From assembly GCA_036386415.1 (NCBI GenBank), contig DASVVT010000022.1, forward strand, positions 62,001 through 126,000: 64,000 nucleotides of DNA, read 5' to 3'. The notes under the pieces were generated by a model that was not told the origin of the DNA, ran no database searches, and saw only the letters and a list, made by a program, of their open reading frames with translations. Both the position numbers and the translations under genes were made by a program. The stretch comes from DASVVT01 sp036386415 (GTDB lineage Bacteria; Acidobacteriota; Blastocatellia; Pyrinomonadales; Pyrinomonadaceae). Below, one piece after another: positions 63,033-64,000 of the stretch (positions are counted from its first letter, which is position 1; each line of letters begins with the position of its first letter).

Positions 63033-64000
63033 ATGGTTACACAGAGAAAACAGCCCGTCACGCCGACGAAACTGGATCAACTGAAGGAGCGTGCGCGTCT
63101 CGCCGAAGAGGGTGGAGGCGCGGCGCGCACTGCCAAACAGCATGCCGCCGGGAAGATGACTGCGCGCGAGCGCATAGAATTTCTTTTAGACGAAGAGACT
63201 TTTGAAGAGTTCGACAAGCTGGTCGTGCATCGCTCGCGCGACTTTGGCCTCGACGAGCAGCTCTACCCCGGCGACGGCGTCGTCACGGGTCATGGTCTCG
63301 TCGATGGCCGCCGCGTCTTCGTCTTCGCGCAGGACTTTACGGTCTTCGGCGGCTCGCTCTCCGAGACGCACGCCGAGAAGATCTGCAAGGTCATGGACAC
63401 CGCGATGCGCGTCGGCGCGCCCGTCGTCGGCCTCAACGACTCGGGCGGCGCGCGGATACAGGAGGGCGTCGTCTCGCTCGGGGGCTACGCCGACATCTTC
63501 CTGCGTAACACGCTCGCCTCCGGGGTCGTCCCGCAGATTAGCTGCATCATGGGGCCCTGCGCGGGCGGGGCCGTCTACAGCCCCGCCATCACGGACTTCA
63601 ACGTGATGGTGAAGAACACGTCCTACATGTTCATCACCGGCCCCGAGGTGATCCGCACCGTCACGCACGAGGATGTCTCGAAGGAGGAGTTGGGCGGCGC
63701 CGACACGCACAACAGCGTCTCGGGCGTCGCGCACTTCGCGGCCGACTCCGACGAGCACGCACTGCTCCTCGTGCGCGAACTGCTCTCCTTCGTCCCTTCC
63801 AACAACATGGAGGACGCGCCCCGCGTCGAGACCTCAGACCCGCACGACCGGCGGGTCGAATCTCTCAACACGCTCGTCCCGGAGGCTTCGAACCAGCCTT
63901 ACGACATACGCGACGCTATTCATACCGTCGTGGACGAGAACTACTTCCTCGAAGTCCACGCCTCTTACGCGCCGAACATCGTCGTCGGCTTCGCGCGGCT
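63033..64000 (+). CDS. Acyl-CoA carboxylase carboxyltransferase beta subunit, 5' part
   Basis: The frame starts at ATG 63033 and is still open at the window end, giving 322 residues. It is a PccB/MmdA-type biotin-dependent carboxyltransferase: KMTARERIEFLLDEETFEEFD near 45-65, RRVFVFAQDFTVFGGSLSETHAEKI near 93-117, GLNDSGGARIQEGVVSLGGY with the acyl-CoA oxyanion glycines, MGPCAGGAVYSPAITDF, and EELGGADTHNSVSGVAHF. Family members are about 510-520 residues. Propionyl-CoA or a similar short acyl-CoA is the likely substrate. No ribosome binding site is evident between repeat H11 and the start. Confidence 0.95.
   Translation, partial: MVTQRKQPVTPTKLDQLKERARLAEEGGGAARTAKQHAAGKMTARERIEFLLDEETFEEFDKLVVHRSRDFGLDEQLYPGDGVVTGHGLVDGRRVFVFAQDFTVFGGSLSETHAEKICKVMDTAMRVGAPVVGLNDSGGARIQEGVVSLGGYADIFLRNTLASGVVPQISCIMGPCAGGAVYSPAITDFNVMVKNTSYMFITGPEVIRTVTHEDVSKEELGGADTHNSVSGVAHFAADSDEHALLLVRELLSFVPSNNMEDAPRVETSDPHDRRVESLNTLVPEASNQPYDIRDAIHTVVDENYFLEVHASYAPNIVVGFAR

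Overview
The window looks like chromosomal DNA of a free-living Gram-negative bacterium of moderately high GC, most probably an acidobacterium (Blastocatellia-like). The main clues are a VWFA-related protein of the acidobacterial type (50178-51263), a Ser/Thr kinase with an N-terminal zinc ribbon, a DUF6677-like membrane protein, and ordinary bacterial housekeeping genes with HslV/HslU and an SSB ending in DDDIPF. The taxonomic call rests on recognising families, not on a search. No tRNA, rRNA, CRISPR array, prophage or complete insertion sequence was seen.

Layout. (1) Positions 1-18231 form an exopolysaccharide/O-antigen-like locus, all on the + strand: a truncated asparagine synthase, two family-4 glycosyltransferases, a Gfo/Idh/MocA oxidoreductase, a heparinase II/III-type lyase, an atypical SDR, GDP-mannose 4,6-dehydratase, a secreted beta-helix protein, a WecA/MraY-type initiating transferase, a FlaA1/CapD-type dehydratase, an O-antigen ligase and a TPR protein. 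(2) 18417-23861 carries a 15-repeat TPR protein, a FecR-like exported protein and a large diheme c-type cytochrome lipoprotein. (3) 24033-33846 holds a kinase and phosphofructokinase on the - strand, then tsaB-rimI, a YdcH-like protein, psd-pssA, a PQQ-propeller protein and guaA. (4) 34093-49295 is core housekeeping: dnaE, accA, ssb, recN, miaB, a bifunctional-nuclease-family protein, parA-parB, metK, ahcY and recO. (5) 49531-55362 is a - strand run of small membrane proteins, a VWA protein, an FmdE-like protein, a Clp_N-NamZ fusion, an SDR and a class I glutamine amidotransferase-like hydrolase. (6) 55598-64000 returns to the + strand with hslVU, an FN3 lipoprotein, a FAH-family hydrolase, a transaldolase-like aldolase, an ABC exporter with an embedded DUF402 gene, and the start of an acyl-CoA carboxylase beta subunit that runs off the window.

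The most unusual content is between the genes. Eleven spacers, all between co-directional genes and clustered at 1-18 kb and 56-63 kb, are filled by long inverted repeats. Their arms are built from short degenerate tandem units, several of them exact 7-mers (GTAGACA, GATTGCG, AGATGTC, GCAAAAG). The word differs between families but the architecture is shared. Some arms have become coding sequence: two unrelated proteins end in EVDSRQ/EVDGRQ encoded by the GTAGACA arm, and the signal peptide core of an FN3 lipoprotein is encoded by a GCAAAAG arm. Separately, a 12-mer CGTCCGATAACG occurs six times exactly and twice with changes, in coding and non-coding DNA. A perfect 62-bp palindrome with no spacer sits at the ahcY/recO junction and includes the recO stop codon.

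Coordinates come from reading the sequence by eye. Start codons were moved inward from the longest open frame where a ribosome binding site, a signal peptide, a terminator or family alignment argued for it.
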